A stretch of DNA of 32,034 nucleotides from Deltaproteobacteria bacterium (GTDB lineage: Bacteria; Desulfobacterota; Desulfarculia; JACQYL01): the NCBI GenBank assembly GCA_016208165.1, contig JACQYL010000004.1:1-32034 (forward strand), given 5' to 3'. Each line of letters starts with the position of its first letter. Within the stretch, counting starts at the first letter, position 1. The position numbers and the translations under genes are program-made. The notes under the pieces are model-generated. The model had not been told where the DNA came from. It ran no database searches and worked only from the letters and a program-made list of their open reading frames with translations. This document shows, piece after piece, positions 22,504 to 30,847 of this stretch.

Positions 22504-22993
22504 TAGGCCCTCGCGTACTGAGACTCTGTCGCTACTCCAGAAACGTCCTTCCGGACGAGCGCAGTGAGATCCGGAATCCGGAAAAATCGATTGAATACAG
22601 GCGATTCCGGATCGAGCCTCAGGCGACGTTTTACTGGGCTTGGCCGGGAGGACGAACCTCGCACGGTCACCACCGCCGGAGGACGGACACATCGGTTGTC
22701 ACTGTTTTGCCATGTAAACGTGTTGACATCCCGCACAGCTCGGGGATAGCCTAGAGGCGTATTCTTACCTTGCTCTAGAAATAGAGCCGGCCCACCTAAT
22801 CGGGTTTTCTGTAAGAAGAGACGGAGAAGTGTGTCTTCTCCACTCCGGCAACGTTGAATGTCCGGGTTTGCAGGGAACCTTTGTCTGAAGAATGCCTTTT
22901 CTCTGGCGTTTACCGGTTGATGCGTACTTCCATTCGGTCCCGTCCGGGCCTGCATGTGGAATGAACCGGCCGTGTATCTCAGTGAGCAATCGT
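22504..22993. other. Intergenic region with an inverted repeat, no supported gene
   Basis: GATCCGGAATC (22568-22578) faces its exact complement GATTCCGGATC (22603-22613) across 24 nt, after a GCGCAGTGAGATCC lead-in. No T-tract follows, so it looks like a dispersed repeat, not a terminator. A TTGACA at about 22732 has no convincing -10. Open frames at 22892 and 22961 can extend the next gene, but without ribosome sites. Confidence 0.45.
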
Positions 22994-23713
22994 ATGATTC
23001 AAGCCGACGACATCAGATCTCTGTTTTCCAACGTCGAGTTGCTTGATCGAGAGCGGCACTACCTCGATACACAGGCCATCCGATTGTCGTATGTGGTAAA
23101 CCTGGTCCAGGAGTTTTGCAATCAGCATACCGTTCACAAGATACTCGACGTAGGCCCTCACTTTCTGACGAGATGTGTAAAGGAATTCATTATGCCGGAG
23201 GTATCGGTTTCGACACTGGGATACGAATATCCAAAGCTGATGCCCTTAGATCTGGTCGATGAACACGTTCGATACAATCTTGTGGACAGTATAGACAATA
23301 AACCGGTCGTTTTTAACAAGGCTCCCTTCGATCTGATACTTTTTTGTGAAACAATCGAGCACATATACATCTCCCCAAATCATGTACTGAGCCTGTTGGT
23401 AGCCTTGTTGAAAAAGCCTGAAGGTGGTCTTTTGATACAAACGCCCAATGCCGTATCATTGAATAAGCGACTGATGATGCTTCGAGGGTTGAATCCCTTC
23501 GAATTACTTCGAGAGGATTTTGAATTCAAAGGCCATATTCGGGAGTATACCATGGGTGAGCTCGTGAATTATGGGCTAAACGTGGGTCTTTCCGTATGGA
23601 GGAAAGCATTTTGCAGCTATTGGCCGCACCTTTGCACAAACGCAATCGAGCGGTCTATGCAGACACTCCTCCCACCCTTAAGACCGGGTCTGACCGTTTT
23701 TTTTCGCTCATGA
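22994..23713 (+). CDS. Class I SAM-dependent methyltransferase
   Basis: About 239 residues. The SAM-binding motif I is HKILDVGPHFLT, with an unusual Pro-His in place of the Gly-x-Gly. The acidic strand is FDLILFCETIEHIY, followed by LLVALLKKPEGGLLIQTPN, matching the methyltransferase-11/23 pattern. The C-terminal GHIREYTMGELVNYGLNVGL segment also occurs in methyltransferases near polysaccharide clusters. The start is uncertain. ATG 22994 (MIQADDIRSLF) has GTGAG 7 nt upstream and coincides with the change to AT-richer sequence; ATG 22961 and 22892 are possible. It begins the accessory cluster that extends to 29887. Substrate unknown, perhaps a surface sugar. Confidence 0.78.
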   Translation: MIQADDIRSLFSNVELLDRERHYLDTQAIRLSYVVNLVQEFCNQHTVHKILDVGPHFLTRCVKEFIMPEVSVSTLGYEYPKLMPLDLVDEHVRYNLVDSIDNKPVVFNKAPFDLILFCETIEHIYISPNHVLSLLVALLKKPEGGLLIQTPNAVSLNKRLMMLRGLNPFELLREDFEFKGHIREYTMGELVNYGLNVGLSVWRKAFCSYWPHLCTNAIERSMQTLLPPLRPGLTVFFRS

Positions 23714-23771
23714 AATTGGTCGCAATAGACGAACCATCTTTTCAAGGCCCGTGCCGTTACAAGACGCCACG

Positions 23772-23787
23772 CCGAACGATCGTTCGG
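23772..23787. promoter_or_regulatory. Perfect 16-bp palindrome between methyltransferase and radical SAM genes
   Basis: CCGAACGATCGTTCGG is fully self-complementary, about 95 bp before the radical SAM start codon. Its spacing and lack of a loop suit a dimeric protein-binding site better than a terminator. No nearby regulator gene is seen. Confidence 0.35.
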
Positions 23788-23882
23788 ACAACGGGGACCC
23801 CGAAGGTGGAGAACCAAGCAATGACATGGTGGCCGTGAGCAATTCTTCCACCAAATGTCAAGTGGCAAGGTGTTAAAGGATT

Positions 23883-25685
23883 ATGACCAAGGAATCAGCA
23901 TACGAAGGTTACCTCGACGGGTTGAAAGATAGGACGTTGTATGGATGGTGTTATAAACCATCTGAACCGACCGTACCCGTGGCGGTTGATCTATTTGTCG
24001 ACAATATGCTTGTTACCCGTGTTCCATCTTACGAGTATCGTGAAGATTTGCTGAAAGCCGGAAAAGGCGACGGAAGGCATTCCTTTCACTATGATATGTC
24101 TAATTGCGTACCCGACGATGATGCAATTCACATGATTAGCACTAGAGTATCGGGAACCGACGTCGAATTATCTGAAAGCCCCATCCTTGTGCGGAATTCC
24201 GATCAAATCTCCATAAGATGCTATTTCCCTTGGAATAATCTTTATATCGGAACATCCGGGCAGGTGCACACCTGTCAATGCCCCAGTTGGTTAGGGAGCC
24301 CCAATTACTCGATAGGCGATATAAAAAAACAGTCTTATGACCAGCTGTGGAACGGACCGAAAATACGTCGCTATCGTGAAGCTTTTATCAAAGATAATCA
24401 TAAGAAATTCTGCCGGGAATCGATTTGTCCTTATTTAAACGGTACCGATCGGCAGATCCCGCCCGGCCTGGAGGTCATACGGGCCATCAATAATCGTCGG
24501 ATGGAACTGGACTTTGGAGCTTCCGATTTGGTCTACGACGTTAATGATGGATGCAATCTGAGATGTATCATGTGTCGTAAGGATATCAAACCGGTTGACA
24601 AACAGGCGGTTCACGATGCAGTGGTTAACATTAGGGAAATTGCGCTGGCCGGCCATCTGCAAAGCATTACTGTTTCCGGTGCGGGAGAGGTGTTTTTGTT
24701 CGATGAATTTATCGATCTATTGCGCTCGGACTTCTTTTCTTCCCATGGAATTACCGTAAATTTGATCTCCAATCTAACTCTCTTTACGCCTAAGATATGG
24801 GATGAAATCAAACACAATAAAATTGTACTGTCGGTTTCCGTCGACGGAGCCACCAAACAAACCTATGAAAGCATCAGAAGAGGGTCAAAGTGGGAAAACG
24901 TCCATAAAAAACTAGTATATGTGGCTGATTTGCTGAATAAAGGCGAGATAGAGGTGGTTAACTTGGGTTGCGTTATCACTTCCAAGAATGCGCACGAAAT
25001 CGACAAAGTGATTGAATTGGTCAAAGAATTGGGCTTCAATCTGATGTTCTTATCCCATCGGGGTCGACTTCCTACCAAATGGGATAATATTTTTGAATCG
25101 TGTGATATAGAGAAACTGGATATGGTTCATGACCTTATAGAAGGATGTGGTGGGTTTGATATAAACCGAATCAATCTGGGTTCATGTGGAATTCTAAAAG
25201 ATAGAAAGTATCGACAGTTCAGCTACAGGATGGAGATGGCCGATTATCAGATGAGGATGTATGGCGATGTCGAAATGGCGAACCGGATTGTGCAGGAATG
25301 TGTTAACGATATAAATGACGGTGTCATTGAGGTTGACCAATCTCAACTCTCGGGTTATGCGAAATTTCTCGATACCCGAAGCTACTCCGGCAAATCCCCC
25401 GTGGCCGTGCTTAAAGACATCCACGCCAGGATACTCGCTGCCAATCGGGCCGAGGCTATGCCTCGTCGGATTTCGCATATCGTTGGAAACGACCGCGAGC
25501 AGCAACTTGGAAAAGAGGGGCATCAGGGGGAGTCCACCCACGACCGATCCGGCATGAAAGCGGGCGTGGTCCACCGGTTTATCCGAAGGACCTCGCTGGA
25601 AATTCTGCAAGCCGTTTTCACCTTCTCCCGCAAAGCCCTCTATGCGATTCGTCACGGGCTAAAGGATCGAGAAGATCATACCTGA
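23883..25685 (+). CDS. Radical SAM protein with N-terminal GW beta domain and SPASM-like Cys segment
   Basis: A 600-residue multidomain protein. Residues 8-103 are a beta domain (YEGYLDGLKDRTLYGWCY, PVAVDLFVDN, REDLLKAGKGDGRHSFHY) related by pattern to two repeats in the next protein. Residues 112-184 look like a SPASM-type Fe-S segment (CYFPWNNLYIGTSGQVHTCQC, WNGPKIRRYREAF, CRESICPYL). Unusually, it precedes the radical SAM core. The core motif is CNLRCIMC (224-231), followed by VSGAGEVFLFDEF and SVSVDGATKQTYESIRRG. The last about 100 residues are basic and unlike known domains. Most of the gene is AT-rich, but its 3' end is GC-rich. ATG 23883 has AAAGGA upstream. The next gene starts 1 nt after its stop. 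A sugar or peptide modification role is inferred. Confidence 0.85.
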   Translation: MTKESAYEGYLDGLKDRTLYGWCYKPSEPTVPVAVDLFVDNMLVTRVPSYEYREDLLKAGKGDGRHSFHYDMSNCVPDDDAIHMISTRVSGTDVELSESPILVRNSDQISIRCYFPWNNLYIGTSGQVHTCQCPSWLGSPNYSIGDIKKQSYDQLWNGPKIRRYREAFIKDNHKKFCRESICPYLNGTDRQIPPGLEVIRAINNRRMELDFGASDLVYDVNDGCNLRCIMCRKDIKPVDKQAVHDAVVNIREIALAGHLQSITVSGAGEVFLFDEFIDLLRSDFFSSHGITVNLISNLTLFTPKIWDEIKHNKIVLSVSVDGATKQTYESIRRGSKWENVHKKLVYVADLLNKGEIEVVNLGCVITSKNAHEIDKVIELVKELGFNLMFLSHRGRLPTKWDNIFESCDIEKLDMVHDLIEGCGGFDINRINLGSCGILKDRKYRQFSYRMEMADYQMRMYGDVEMANRIVQECVNDINDGVIEVDQSQLSGYAKFLDTRSYSGKSPVAVLKDIHARILAANRAEAMPRRISHIVGNDREQQLGKEGHQGESTHDRSGMKAGVVHRFIRRTSLEILQAVFTFSRKALYAIRHGLKDREDHT

Positions 25686-25686
25686 T

Positions 25687-28524
25687 ATGAACCGCACGCG
25701 AACCCAAATCTTAGACTTTCTGCATCTGTTCACGCTCAGTGCATTTGCCGTGGCCCAGCCCATATTCGATCTCCTCGGCCGGCAGGCCGAATTTTTCGTG
25801 GCGCGGCGATCGGAACCCATCGATATTATGATTCTTGCGGCCGTTCTCAGCCTGGCCGTCCCGTTGGTTCCGGTCGTGATCGAGATCGCCGTGGGCCTGG
25901 TTAACTCGAAGGCGCGAAAAGCCTGCCACCTATTCTTCGTGGGCGTCCTCGTGGCCCTGATTATCCTTCCCGCCCTTAAACGAGCGAACTTTTTCGCGAT
26001 CGGACCCCTGTTGACGGCCGCGGCCGTTGCGGGTCTGGTATTCGCTTTTGCCTATGTTCGATTTCGAGCCGCGAGGATGTTCGTGTCCGTGCTCGCTCCC
26101 GCAGTGATCATCTTCCCGGCGCTTTTTCTGTTCCATTCCCCGGTAAATCGGCTTCTCTTTCGAGTGGAACCGGTGCTTCACTCGACGGGATTGGGTTCCA
26201 CCCCGCCCATCGTCATGCTCGTGCTCGACGAAATGTCCTCCGTCTCGCTCATGGACGAACGTCAACACATCGATCCGGTACGGTTTCCCAATTTCGCCGC
26301 TTTGGCGGAGAACGCCACCTGGTTCCGGAACGCAACCACCGTGGTCGAGGTAACGGAAACAGCGCTCCCGGCCCTGCTCACCGGCAGATATCCCACCGAG
26401 CGCCGTCTTCCCGTGGCCTCCGAGTTTCCGAACAACCTGTTCACGCTGCTGGGTGAATCCTATCGCCTCGAAGTGGTGGAGCCCGTCACCGAGTTGTGCC
26501 CCCGTTCCCTGCTTGACGGTGGGTCTGACCGGGAACCCCTCAAGGCGCGTATCTCATCGTTGTTTGTGGACGCTCGGCTCGTTTACCTACACTTGATTCT
26601 ACCCCACGAACTCACGCGGATGCTCCCGCCCATCAACCATAATTGGAGCGGTTTCTTCGTGGACAGGGCGAAAGAGGAACTCAAGCGAGACCGGCGCCGT
26701 CAGTTCTTGGAATTCGTGGATCGCATCGGACGCAGCGAAAAGCCGACGTTGTATTTCAATCATTCCATGCTTCCCCATTGCCCTTACGAATATCTTCCGT
26801 CCGGGCGGAAGTATTCACTTACAAACGGCGTTATGGGACTATTGCCCAACACGGAAACCTGGCGCCGGGATGAATGGCCGGTTATCCGGGCCCATCAAAG
26901 GTATCTGCTCCAGTTGGAGTTTGTAGACCGTCTTCTGGGCCGCCTTATCCAACGTCTGAAAGAACAGGGGTTGTATGATCGAGCGGCCATTCTAGTGACG
27001 TCGGACCATGGAGTCAGCTTCATACCGGGAGAAAGCCGCAGGCTCGCCTCTCCTGCAAACCTCTCCGACATATTGAACGTGCTGCTCATGATAAAGGCTC
27101 CGGGGCAGCGACAAGGCGTAATAGACGACAGCAACATGGAGACGGTGGACGTTCTGCCGGCGCTGGCCCATTTGTTGGGAATGAAGATCCCCTGGACGGT
27201 GGACGGCGCCTCGCCTTTCGATCCGTCGAGAAAGGAACGCGCCGAGAAGACCCTGTACCGGCAAGACCTCCGGAAGCTGACGTTCGCCCCGGAGCAGGCC
27301 GCGAAGCTCGAGAGCCTGCAAAGGCAACTGGCCCGTTTCGGCTCGGGCCGGGAACGGGGGCTTTTTCCTGAAGCACCTTCATCGCACAACCTGATCGGAA
27401 GACGCCCGGCCGAGTTCCAACTCGAACCGAACACCGAAATGTATGTCCATTTTGACCGCAAGACGTTTTACGCAGAGCTGAATCCCGCTTTGGAGACCCA
27501 TGACGGTAATCGCGCGACCTTTTCCGCCGTGGTATCGGATTCCTGCTTTTTTCCTGGCAGAAACCGGATCGAGGCCTACCTGGTGCATGGGGCAAGCGAA
27601 GTGGTGAAATTGGCCCGTATCGAAAGTAATGCGGACCTGCTTTTCTCCTTCAAAAAGGAAGGGGAATCGGAGTATCTCATCGACATCCACGGCAAGTCCA
27701 TGCCCATCCTTCCCGGTAGTTTGAAGGGATGGGTGGACGCGGCCGTCCCGGAATCAGACTACGTTCGCCTGGAAGGCTGGTCGGCGGACCTGGCCTCGGG
27801 AGAGCCGGCCCGGGAGATTGCGTTGCTCGCAGGGGACCAATGCATCTACGCCGATACGACGAACCGGGAGCGCTCGGATGTGGCATCCCACTTCAATAAT
27901 CCGCGCCTGGTTGGATGCGGGTTTGTTTTCCGATTGCCGAGGCGTCTATTCGAGCGAAGACCGATTCGCGTGCTGGCCGTGTCGCGTGCAGGACAAGCTT
28001 CCGAGTTGAGCTATCAACCTCATACGGAATGGCTTCGAAACGCCGGGGAGTCGTCCTTTGACGCACGCACCGTCTTTTCCGGCTTCGTGAAATCCGGCCT
28101 TGACGAGGTGTCGTGCACTCTTGAGTCCGTGGAAGATCGGGAACGGATCGTATGTTCCGACGGCGCATCCATCCCCATCGAAGAAGGAGCCGTCGAAGGC
28201 TGGTTGGAAACGGCCCGCTCGGACAACGGTGCTGTTCATCTCATAGGTTGGGCCGCCGAGGTATCCGAAGCGCGGCTTCCCGCCGCCGTAGTGGTCTTTG
28301 CGGGCCGTGACTTTATCCAGGGGACTCTCGCCTTCCACGACCGTCCCGATGTGTCCGGGCATTTTTCCGATCCCCGCCTCATGCGCTGCGGATACACCAT
28401 GGACGTGCTGCCGGGGGATATCCGGGGCCGATCTTTGAGGGTGTTGGCCGTGTCCACGTCCGGGAAAGCCTCGGAAGTAACCTACCATCCGGGTACCGAA
28501 TGGGTGCGTTCCGGCGAAAGGTAG
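25687..28524 (+). CDS. Membrane-anchored sulfatase-fold enzyme with two C-terminal GW beta domains
   Basis: A 945-residue protein. Residues 1-155 contain about five hydrophobic segments. A sulfatase/alkaline-phosphatase-superfamily domain follows (about 174-500). D181 in VMLVLDEMSS and D440/H441 in VTSDHGVSF are the metal ligands. The nucleophile position falls in EVTETALPALLTGRYP, giving a Thr, not the Cys/Ser needed for formylglycine. It is therefore more like phosphoethanolamine- or phosphoglycerol-transferase-type members than a true sulfatase. Residues about 678-784 and 833-940 are two copies of a beta domain: GW near the start, ERSDVASHF or RPDVSGHF, IRVLAVS or LRVLAVS, and TEWL or TEWV. 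The start ATG 25687 lies 1 nt after the previous stop. GC content is high. A role in decorating or trimming a surface glycan is inferred. Confidence 0.85.
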   Translation: MNRTRTQILDFLHLFTLSAFAVAQPIFDLLGRQAEFFVARRSEPIDIMILAAVLSLAVPLVPVVIEIAVGLVNSKARKACHLFFVGVLVALIILPALKRANFFAIGPLLTAAAVAGLVFAFAYVRFRAARMFVSVLAPAVIIFPALFLFHSPVNRLLFRVEPVLHSTGLGSTPPIVMLVLDEMSSVSLMDERQHIDPVRFPNFAALAENATWFRNATTVVEVTETALPALLTGRYPTERRLPVASEFPNNLFTLLGESYRLEVVEPVTELCPRSLLDGGSDREPLKARISSLFVDARLVYLHLILPHELTRMLPPINHNWSGFFVDRAKEELKRDRRRQFLEFVDRIGRSEKPTLYFNHSMLPHCPYEYLPSGRKYSLTNGVMGLLPNTETWRRDEWPVIRAHQRYLLQLEFVDRLLGRLIQRLKEQGLYDRAAILVTSDHGVSFIPGESRRLASPANLSDILNVLLMIKAPGQRQGVIDDSNMETVDVLPALAHLLGMKIPWTVDGASPFDPSRKERAEKTLYRQDLRKLTFAPEQAAKLESLQRQLARFGSGRERGLFPEAPSSHNLIGRRPAEFQLEPNTEMYVHFDRKTFYAELNPALETHDGNRATFSAVVSDSCFFPGRNRIEAYLVHGASEVVKLARIESNADLLFSFKKEGESEYLIDIHGKSMPILPGSLKGWVDAAVPESDYVRLEGWSADLASGEPAREIALLAGDQCIYADTTNRERSDVASHFNNPRLVGCGFVFRLPRRLFERRPIRVLAVSRAGQASELSYQPHTEWLRNAGESSFDARTVFSGFVKSGLDEVSCTLESVEDRERIVCSDGASIPIEEGAVEGWLETARSDNGAVHLIGWAAEVSEARLPAAVVVFAGRDFIQGTLAFHDRPDVSGHFSDPRLMRCGYTMDVLPGDIRGRSLRVLAVSTSGKASEVTYHPGTEWVRSGER

Positions 28525-28723
28525 GGCCGAGTCTCCCTTTCGGTTGGCCGGGACCGAAGAACCAACTTTCGCTTGACATTCCGACGGACTTATCCTGTCT
28601 TAGGCAGGGACATACGGCATACCGGTTTGATGGCTGCCGGAGACGTGGAAGAGGTTTTTCTCACGAAGCCGGCCATACCTGACGCGAAGAGTAAATCAAT
28701 GAACGAAGTTCCGACAAAAAGGG

Positions 28724-29887
28724 ATGAATTTGCCCGATTCCAAATCCAACCGACTCGCTCTTAATTTCAGCGCCATGGTGCGGGACTTGAAGAGCGGCGT
28801 CGCCCAGTGGTCCGCCCTTCCCATGCATATGGAGATATCGACCAACGCCCGGTGCAACCTTCGATGCATTATGTGCAGGCCGCGAAATGTCGACGTCGAT
28901 TTCGATTCCGCCCGGCTGGATCTAGACACGGTCGCGGCGGCGGTGGATGAATTGGGTCCCAACCTGGGATTGTTGACTCCGTCGAGCGGAAGCGAACCCT
29001 TCCTGGGAGATCCGGAGTTCCTGGCTGAAAAATGCCGGGAACATGAGATATGGCTGACGGTGACCACCAACGGCACCTTGATGACGCCCGAGCGGTACGC
29101 AGCCATCGAAGACACCCTGCTGTACCTCCAGGTTTCCTTCGATTCCCACGTTCCGGAATTGTACGAATGGATCCGGTCGGGAGCGAAATTCGATCGGGTC
29201 GTCTCGAATCTCCGGCAAGTGATTCCCAGGGCCTCCGCCGTGGGGGTGGACACCTGCGCTTCCGCCGTGCTGATCGAGCAGACTCTTCCCCATCTGCCAC
29301 AATACGTGGACTTTGTGGCGGATCTCGGCTTTCATCGAATCGAGCTGCAGAAACTCTATCACCGTGTGGATGTCCGGGACATCGATCCCTACCGGCGCCA
29401 TCCTCCCGAAAAGATCCTCGATCAGGTGGGACTTGCCGTGGATAGAGCCAAAAAAAGAGGCTTGAGTCTTATCCTGAGCGCGGACAAACGCATCCATTAC
29501 ATGTTCGGGAAGCACACATCGAAGCGAAGCGACCGGAGAATGGCGGACTATGCTTATTATCTGATGAAGCGTTTCCCGAGGTTCTGCTTTCAGGCGGCTC
29601 ACTATGTCCGGGTCACCCCGGACGGGATGGTCTACCCGTGCTGTAACCATCACGAATCCATGGTGATGGGCAGCATCTATGAAAAGAGCCTGACCGATAT
29701 CTGGCAAGGCCCGAAATACCAGCAGCTTCGGAGCGAGTTCTTCTCCGGAAAGCCGCGGTCCCACTGCTCGACCTGCCCTATCATGACCGGTGTGGCGAAA
29801 GCCGAATTCAAACCGAATTCTCTCAAGTGGCTGTTCAAGAGGGGCTGGAGCCTGCTGGCGACGGATCTCGCCGGACTCCGCCGTTAG
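28724..29887 (+). CDS. Radical SAM/SPASM-domain protein
   Basis: This 387-residue protein has the normal domain order. The radical SAM motif CNLRCIMC is at 44-51, followed by SGSEPFLGDPEFLAEKC and VTTNGTLMTPERY. A C-terminal SPASM segment has VTPDGMVYPCCNH, IYEKSLTDIWQGPKYQQLR and HCSTCPI (about 300-360), which should hold auxiliary Fe-S clusters. Such enzymes modify peptides, sugars or other substrates; none can be assigned. WNGP/WQGP-KYxxLR segments are shared with the 23883 protein, so the two may act on related substrates. ATG 28724 lacks a clear ribosome site. A 199-bp gap separates it from the sulfatase-like gene. Confidence 0.88.
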   Translation: MNLPDSKSNRLALNFSAMVRDLKSGVAQWSALPMHMEISTNARCNLRCIMCRPRNVDVDFDSARLDLDTVAAAVDELGPNLGLLTPSSGSEPFLGDPEFLAEKCREHEIWLTVTTNGTLMTPERYAAIEDTLLYLQVSFDSHVPELYEWIRSGAKFDRVVSNLRQVIPRASAVGVDTCASAVLIEQTLPHLPQYVDFVADLGFHRIELQKLYHRVDVRDIDPYRRHPPEKILDQVGLAVDRAKKRGLSLILSADKRIHYMFGKHTSKRSDRRMADYAYYLMKRFPRFCFQAAHYVRVTPDGMVYPCCNHHESMVMGSIYEKSLTDIWQGPKYQQLRSEFFSGKPRSHCSTCPIMTGVAKAEFKPNSLKWLFKRGWSLLATDLAGLRR

Positions 29888-30069
29888 AGACGGGAGACCC
29901 GGGGAGCCATGCCCTATTGCGATCCCCGTCGGGCAGAGGTCCGGGGCGAAACGGGCAAGCGGCGTGTCAGGGACGGCGGTCGGGTTGAGCAAAGAAACCA
30001 ACTGGAATCATCTATATGTGGCGGCTGCGGTCGCTGTTCGCCTTCCATCCGAGCTTCAGACAGTTCCTC

Positions 30070-30098
30070 TTGCCAAGTTGAAATAAACCGAATACACT
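30070..30098 (+). promoter_or_regulatory. Probable promoter of the CBS-domain gene
   Basis: TTGCCA (30070-30075), exactly 17 bp, and TACACT (30093-30098) lie about 75 bp before the start codon. Nothing else was recognised in the 29888-30172 gap. Confidence 0.45.
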
Positions 30099-30172
30099 GA
30101 AATCACTTGCAGCCGGCTTGTCCAACTCGTTGTTTGGCACAGAAATCTTATCAGCAGTCACGGAAGGCGCCT

Positions 30173-30775
30173 ATGAGAGTCGAACGACAAATGAGCCGAA
30201 ATCTGGTTACCGTTACCAGCGAGTCATCCATCCAAACGGCCATTCAATTAATGAAAACCCACTCGATTCGGCATCTACCTGTTGTAGACGACGGACGGTT
30301 CGTCGGATTCGTAACGGAAAGCGACCTGCGCGGAGTCATCATACCTTCCATGATCGAAGACATTTCCATCAAAGACGTTATGATTACCAACCCCATCACC
30401 GTGGCTCCCCAAGACACCGTCGAGAAGGCGGCCATCCTGCTGAGCAGACACAAGATAGGAGGTCTTCCGGTTGTCGAAGGCGAGCAGCTGGTGGGAATTA
30501 TCACCGTGGCCGATGTGCTCGAATCCTTTATCCAATTCATGGGTGTGCTGGAGAGCAGCTCGAGGTTGGATATTGTTCTGAAAGAAGCTCCAGGCTCCCT
30601 CGAGGACGCCGTGCGCCTCATCGCCCAGTGCGGAGGCCAAATCATGAGCGTAGGAGTGATCGCTGAACGGGAGCCCGAGGCGATCTATGCCTTCAGACTG
30701 CGAAAAATGGACCTGACGTCGCTTATCGAGCAATTGAATCAGGCGGGACACAAGGTGGTCGGCTGGGAGGACTGA
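30173..30775 (+). CDS. CBS-domain pair with C-terminal ACT-like domain (AcuB-like)
   Basis: A 200-residue soluble protein. Two CBS domains fill residues 1-135: MSRNLVTVTSESSIQTAIQLMKTHSIRHLPVVDDG with TESDLRG, then MITNPITVAPQDTVEKAAILLSRHKIGGLPVVEG with ITVADVLESF. CBS pairs bind adenosine nucleotides. The last 65 residues (RLDIVLKEAPGSLEDAVRLIAQCGGQIMSV...) have an ACT-like pattern, giving the layout of AcuB-type proteins, which have been linked to acetoin/energy metabolism. ATG 30173 has GGAAGG with a 5-nt spacer; upstream in-frame codons lack one. The larE-like gene follows in the same direction and may share its transcript. Confidence 0.88.
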   Translation: MRVERQMSRNLVTVTSESSIQTAIQLMKTHSIRHLPVVDDGRFVGFVTESDLRGVIIPSMIEDISIKDVMITNPITVAPQDTVEKAAILLSRHKIGGLPVVEGEQLVGIITVADVLESFIQFMGVLESSSRLDIVLKEAPGSLEDAVRLIAQCGGQIMSVGVIAEREPEAIYAFRLRKMDLTSLIEQLNQAGHKVVGWED

Positions 30776-30847
30776 TGTCGGTCCGGGGAACCGTAGCGGG
30801 TGCATCGTCGGGCGAACATCCGCGCAAGTGAAAGGAGCCGTCTACCC

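Noticed and set aside
22731-22760. TTGACA promoter before the methyltransferase
   Set aside because: No acceptable -10 hexamer occurs 16-18 bp downstream; the best matches at 3 of 6.
28922-30001. Minus-strand frame of 359 codons
   Set aside because: It is opposite the second radical SAM/SPASM gene; no motif was seen.
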